Positions 59,481 to 64,000 of a DNA stretch of 64,000 nucleotides are shown here, piece by piece. The position numbers were made by a program, and so were the translations under genes. The notes beneath the pieces are model-generated. The model did not search any database and was not told the origin of the DNA. It was given only the letters and a program-made list of their open reading frames with translations. Source of the DNA: Erigeron canadensis (taxonomy: Eukaryota; Streptophyta; Magnoliopsida; Asterales; Asteraceae); the NCBI RefSeq assembly GCF_010389155.1, contig NC_057768.1, positions 3,470,501 through 3,534,500 on the forward strand. The letters run 5' to 3'. Every line of letters begins with the position of its first letter. Position 1 is the stretch's first letter.

Positions 59481-60933
59481 ATATAAAACAGAATATATGA
59501 AGAATTCAAAGAAATTAATTAAAACAAATGGTGACGATCGACCCACTCCATTTTTCTAACACGCCATGGCAAGGAAAGTCCCTCAAGCTTCAGCAACCGA
59601 TTACTAAACAATCTTCCCCTACAAATACTTTCATTTCAGGCTCACCAATCACCATTAATTGTATACATATATACATATACATATATTTGTATTTATATCT
59701 ACTAGATTCAATACCGGTGCGTGATGCACGGTTGACATAATTTATTGGTAGATCTTTGTAGTGAATATATTAATAAAAGATTGTACCTATGAATTTTTTT
59801 CCTAAAAGATCTATCATACAATATAAATATATAATCTATTTTTCTTCCTTATATAACTATATAAATCTAGAGACGTTAAATAATTCAAATTGTTTAATAT
59901 GATGATCTTTTATCGCAAAAGAATACAGTTTAACTACTATTATCAACAAATTTATTAATAGATATTATAATTACGTACATATCAAGAGGGAAACCAAAAT
60001 TTTTATTAAGTATGAGATTTGACATTTTGTGGCTAAATTTAAAAAGATCTAAGACTTTAGTGACAAAAGCTAGAATACCAAATATTTTATTATTAACCTC
60101 AAAACATTTTATTGAAAAATATTATATTTTCTGACTAAAATAAAATAAGCGTGAATTAAATGGTTAAAATAAAAAATTCAAAATTTTATTAAATAAAAGA
60201 TATAGCATTTAATTAGTAAATTAAAAAAAAAAACTTCAAGACTTGAATACTAAAAGTAAGAAAAATACGAGTAGTTATTAACCAAAAAATAATTTAATTA
60301 GGATTTTAGTGACAAAAGCTAGAATACCAAATATTTTATTAAAAAAATATAATATTCAATGACTAATATAAAATAGGCATGAGTTAAATAGAAAAAGAAA
60401 AATTAAAAGCCAAAAGTTTTATTAATTAAAAGATATAACATTTAGTGGCTAATTAAAAAATCCAAAACTTTATTGACAATAGTAAAAAACCCAATAGTTT
60501 ACTATTAATCAAAAAACAATTTAATTAGGATATATATAATATATATTTTTGCATATATTAATGATAGAGCAAACCGTGAATAAAAAAATTTATTATTGAC
60601 ATGCATATCCTAGTTTGTTGGATATCTATCAATAAACTAAAACAGGATTGTAGACCTTTTAATCTGACATGTGACATATTTTTATGCGACATGTGTACTT
60701 TATAAATAAATTATTTATATATTTTTTGGAAATAAACAATAATCAAACTTCGTATTTATTAAGATTCTATACAAAAGCAAATACATAGATATTACCGTCT
60801 TTAATATAATTTCTTTTTTCAGGGATCATCTTAATCCTAAGTTGAAACTAAATCTTAGTAACTACATACGAATTATTTTAGGTTAGTTGGTTGATTTTTA
60901 TAAATTTTTACTTTATACTACCATTTAGTTAAG

Positions 60934-61078
60934 GGTTTTGCTAAACGAAGCCTTAAGGGCTTTTGTTAAGGTGCATTAAATAGTTGTACACTTAGCATAA
61001 AATTCAATGGATGTATATTTGATATACAAACGTACAACTTTTTTATGCATTTTAAATAAAGCTCTTAGCATTTTCAGT
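60934..61078. mobile_element. Possible fold-back MITE
   Basis: Arm 60957-60989 (GGGCTTTTGTTAAGGTGCAT...GTTGTAC) is an imperfect inverted copy of 61032-61064 (GTACAACTTTTTTATGCAT...GCTC), with GCTAA motifs further out on each side. Target duplication not identified. Confidence 0.5.
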
Positions 61079-61257
61079 AAGTTATTTACTATGTCTATAT
61101 AAATTATATTTTATATTATATTCATATTTTCATTTATTGCGACATACAAAGTTAAAACAAAATAAATTAAATTAATCCGTGCATCGTGCACGAGTATTAA
61201 CATTAGTGATATGTATATAAAATAAAAATTCCTAAATGAAAAAAACGATAGATGTAT

Positions 61258-61260
61258 AAA

Positions 61261-61300
<40 letters not shown>

Positions 61301-61316
61301 TAATAATAATAATAAA
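61258..61316. repeat. (AAT)n microsatellite
   Basis: About 18 AAT/ATA units with one interruption near 61300. Likely polymorphic. Confidence 0.95.
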
Positions 61317-61522
61317 ACGATAACAAAGAGGTATAACATACCATTACCCCTGATGAGTACAATGCGAACGTCGATTTAATTAGTTGCATTTGACTTGTGA
61401 GAAAAAGTTACTCTCAGTTACTGCCTTTAACTAATAACATAAAGTTAAAAATATTATGGATGGATATATACGTTTATATTTAATTAGATAATACTAATAA
61501 GGAAACATGGTCTTATTATTAT

Positions 61523-61810
61523 GGGATTATGATAGTGGAGTGTAACCAACTATGACTCAATGGTTAAGTAATGTAATGACCTTTCAATTTGGTTATTTGA
61601 TGTAAGTATCTTTCATTTTTGTTCTTTTAATGTATCGGTTGACCTGTTGTACTGGTAGGCGATAACAATGTTAGTTTTACTTTGGGATTATGACACCAGA
61701 GTGTAACCAACTATGACTGAATGGTTATGTTATGTAGTGATCTTTAAAACTGCTATCTAATGTAATAACCTCTCATTTTTGTACTTTTCATGCACTGGTT
61801 GGCCTGTTGT
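61523..61810. repeat. 161-bp imperfect tandem duplication
   Basis: A unit starting GGGATTATGATAGTGGAG at 61523 recurs at 61684 as GGGATTATGACACCAGAG; GTGTAACCAACTATGACT and GGCCTGTTGTAC or GACCTGTTGTAC are in both. Moderate divergence. Confidence 0.8.
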
Positions 61811-62208
61811 ACGGTCATGGTTACGGTTGTGGGTTGTGAACTCCGACGAGATGGATGGTGGATGGTCTTAGACTCTGGCGAGGTTGTAATGGGTGGTCTC
61901 AGTCTCATTTTTTCTTCCATTCAAGAGGTGCGGCCATCTCTCTACCGTCTCCACATCCGGATACGTGCCACCGCTGATTGCCACCAATAAAATAAACAAA
62001 TGTCAGTCGCTACCCAGACAACCACCGTCTTCATTCCCTGTCAAAATTCCCAACTTTTACCCATTGTAAACCAAAGTTGTTGGATCTTGATTGTGGTGGC
62101 AATGGGATTGCCGGATCTTTATGGTTAACGATGATGGGGTGATCATAACACAATCCGATTTAGGGATTAGGGTTTGAGTATGATTATTATTGAATCGTGT
62201 TTTGAAAT

Positions 62209-64000
62209 TGTAACACCCGTCATTTAAAAACCTGGATTTTCAAAAAGTTTCGCCTAACGGCGTTTAATAATAAGCGGAAAGGATCACTTACAAAATTTGC
62301 CCATCCGTAACCGGATGAAACATTTGAAAAAAATTGGTGTTACTAAACGCATCATCGAAATAATAAAAGAAAATCCAAGTCTTGGCACCAACATAAATGC
62401 CAAACATTATTACATAGATTTTAATCATAATATCGTATATGTAGTAGCCAAACAAAAGGCTAAGGGTAGTTTAAGCATCAAGAACATAAATGCTATCGTC
62501 TTTAATGTCTCTACCCATCCTCACCAAGCTATCCTTTCGCTAGCTCCAAACTCATCTAATCTGATGGCACAACATTTTCAAAAGAGCAAGTGTTAGCTAA
62601 TAAATTAGCTAAGCAATAATAACATATTTGAAAACATTTGCCGATTAGATATATTAACAAAATCATATCATCGTTATGTGTTAATATCACATGAGCATCA
62701 TAAACATCATATCACTTAAGAAACATCATGAACATCAAAAGCATCATACAACATAACACATTAGGAACATCATAATCCTAAGTGTGCCTATAAACATAAA
62801 GCTTTACTTTTCATCTTTCTTTATTTCTTTACTTTTCTTTTGCCTAGACGTAGGCAATGTGACATAAGCTACACATACTTAGGGATGTGGGGTTGTGTGT
62901 AGGCGGTCATAGACCATACAGGGAGTCCTCATACCCGACATGATGGGTAACCAATAAGGGTTCCATCGGCGTCGTTAAGGAAAGACAAAGTCATTTCCAA
63001 CTGAATAAACCGTTTATGCCTTTACGCATTGATGGTTAGTTACTCCACCCGAAATAAACAAACATAACTATGCCACAAGGAGCAACTCAAGTGACCACAT
63101 ACGCACTAGCTTTACAACTAGCACGGGTTAAGCTTAACACAACTTTAAATATGCTCGAGACTTCTTTATTAAATTAGTTTAGGCTACACCTTCACCTAAA
63201 CTAATCACTTTTATCTTTACTTTATATTAATGTAGGCTACACTTTCACCTAAGTTAATCACATATCATCTTTACTTTAGGGCCCTTAACGTGCACGTGAA
63301 CATGGCAATCCTAATCAAAGGACTAGTGACTAGGTGATCAAGCCACACATGAAATCTTATCATAAACATATCATCACTTAATGATCATATAACATAATCA
63401 TAACATCATTCCATAATCACCTATCATAATCATGTCATCATTACATATTCACTTTACATAAGCATTTCATTACATCATGATCATTTAGCTTAAGCATAAC
63501 ATCGTATCATGATCACATAACATAAATATGGCATCATATCATATTCACATTTCATAAGCATATCATCATTCCATAATATGAGAACTTACCTTATGCCTTT
63601 GCAACCTGCATATACATGTCATTCATCATAGAAAGGTAAGCGTCATATCCCATATCAACCTCCCATAATCCCCTTTACTTTACTTTCAACCATACTTAAA
63701 CGTTTGGAAGGTTTTTACTTATGAAAATGTATTTTGTTGTATCACCAGGTGACAAAAGATGTTATCTTATCTCGGTACAGCTTACCAACCAGTTATGCGT
63801 ATCTTACAGTGCTTGCTAAATGCTCTCGACTACCTAGAATCAACATAGGACTAATTAACAAGTGTAACAAGACTAAACTGACCTACAGTCTATATACGAG
63901 TCGCATCCCCTTTTAATTACCATCATTCCAAATAATAGTCTCTTTTTAACTATTACCCCGGGTAGTTTGTCTCTTTTTGTCTACTTCGAGACTATTATCC
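62209..64000 (+). mobile_element. Probable start of a Ty3/gypsy LTR, runs off the window
   Basis: TGTAACACCCGTCATTTAAA at 62209 matches the usual start of chromovirus-type LTRs. What follows is non-coding with many CATCAT/ATCATA runs and no ORF of a known family. The 3' end of the LTR and any internal region lie outside the window, so this rests on one terminus. Confidence 0.45.

Larger units (their letters stand above)
59477..62208. other. AT-rich intergenic DNA with degenerate tandem repeats
   Basis: No gene. Between about 60040 and 60540 two or three degenerate units of roughly 230-250 bp share TAGTGACAAAAGCTAGAATA and AACAATTTAATTAGGAT-like motifs. The right part (61790-61990) is less AT-rich and has an open stretch of 66 codons that is not recognised. 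Confidence 0.45.

Noticed and set aside
62297..62596. 99-codon plus-strand frame in the LTR-like segment
   Set aside because: No resemblance to gag, pol or a host gene; considered a chance frame in LTR sequence.

Overview
This is a stretch of plant nuclear genome. The genes are rich in introns with GT-AG borders, each encodes a protein with clear angiosperm relatives, and the spaces between them are AT-rich and full of plant-type transposons (MITEs, hAT derivatives, SINEs, LINE tails, copia and gypsy pieces). The organism is a eudicot; Asteraceae is my guess from the overall look, not a demonstrated result.

Six intact protein genes can be assembled exon by exon with consistent phase. From left to right: zeaxanthin epoxidase (minus, 3948-9473, 16 exons, 666 aa); a C-terminal-domain remorin (plus, 16232-18359, 382 aa); a three-RRM RNA-binding protein with an expanded Gly-Met-Arg tail (minus, 20346-24277, 13 exons, 467 aa); a RALF34-type secreted peptide (plus, 27894-28277, single exon, 127 aa); a short-ectodomain receptor-like kinase of the RLCK-V/TMK-like '[12 protein letters not shown]' group (minus, 30209-32812, 6 exons, 439 aa); and nicotinate phosphoribosyltransferase (minus, 42660-51077, 15 exons, 563 aa). 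They do not form a pathway. ZEP works in plastid xanthophyll and ABA supply, NAPRT in NAD salvage, RALF34 and the kinase in cell-surface signalling, remorin at the plasma membrane, and the RRM protein in RNA metabolism.

Between the genes: 1-3.9 kb is AT-rich with a perfect 48-bp tandem duplication and a LINE-like tail. 9.9-10.2 kb is a Tourist-type MITE upstream of ZEP. 25.0-25.35 kb is a Stowaway MITE. 26.86-27.23 kb, 34.64-35.15 kb and 49.04-49.45 kb are three non-autonomous hAT-type elements, each with an exact 8-bp target duplication. 35.4 kb holds a duplicated scrap of the NAPRT last exon. 35.6-38.8 kb is a decayed Ty1/copia pol that abuts a gypsy-type LTR piece (to 39.65 kb). NAPRT introns hold SINEs, a 157-bp LINE tail, two fold-back structures and a block that looks organellar. 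51-62 kb is gene-free, with SINE-like and Helitron-like signals and degenerate tandem repeats. From 62.2 kb to the end a probable gypsy LTR begins.

The most informative large-scale observation is gene order. As I recall the Arabidopsis locus numbers, ZEP and RALF34 lie close together on chromosome 5, while NAPRT1, the RRM gene and a remorin lie close together on chromosome 4. Here both sets are interleaved in one 50-kb block. I found no evidence of an undescribed biochemical system; the novelty lies in the repeat landscape, the RRM-tail expansion and the synteny.
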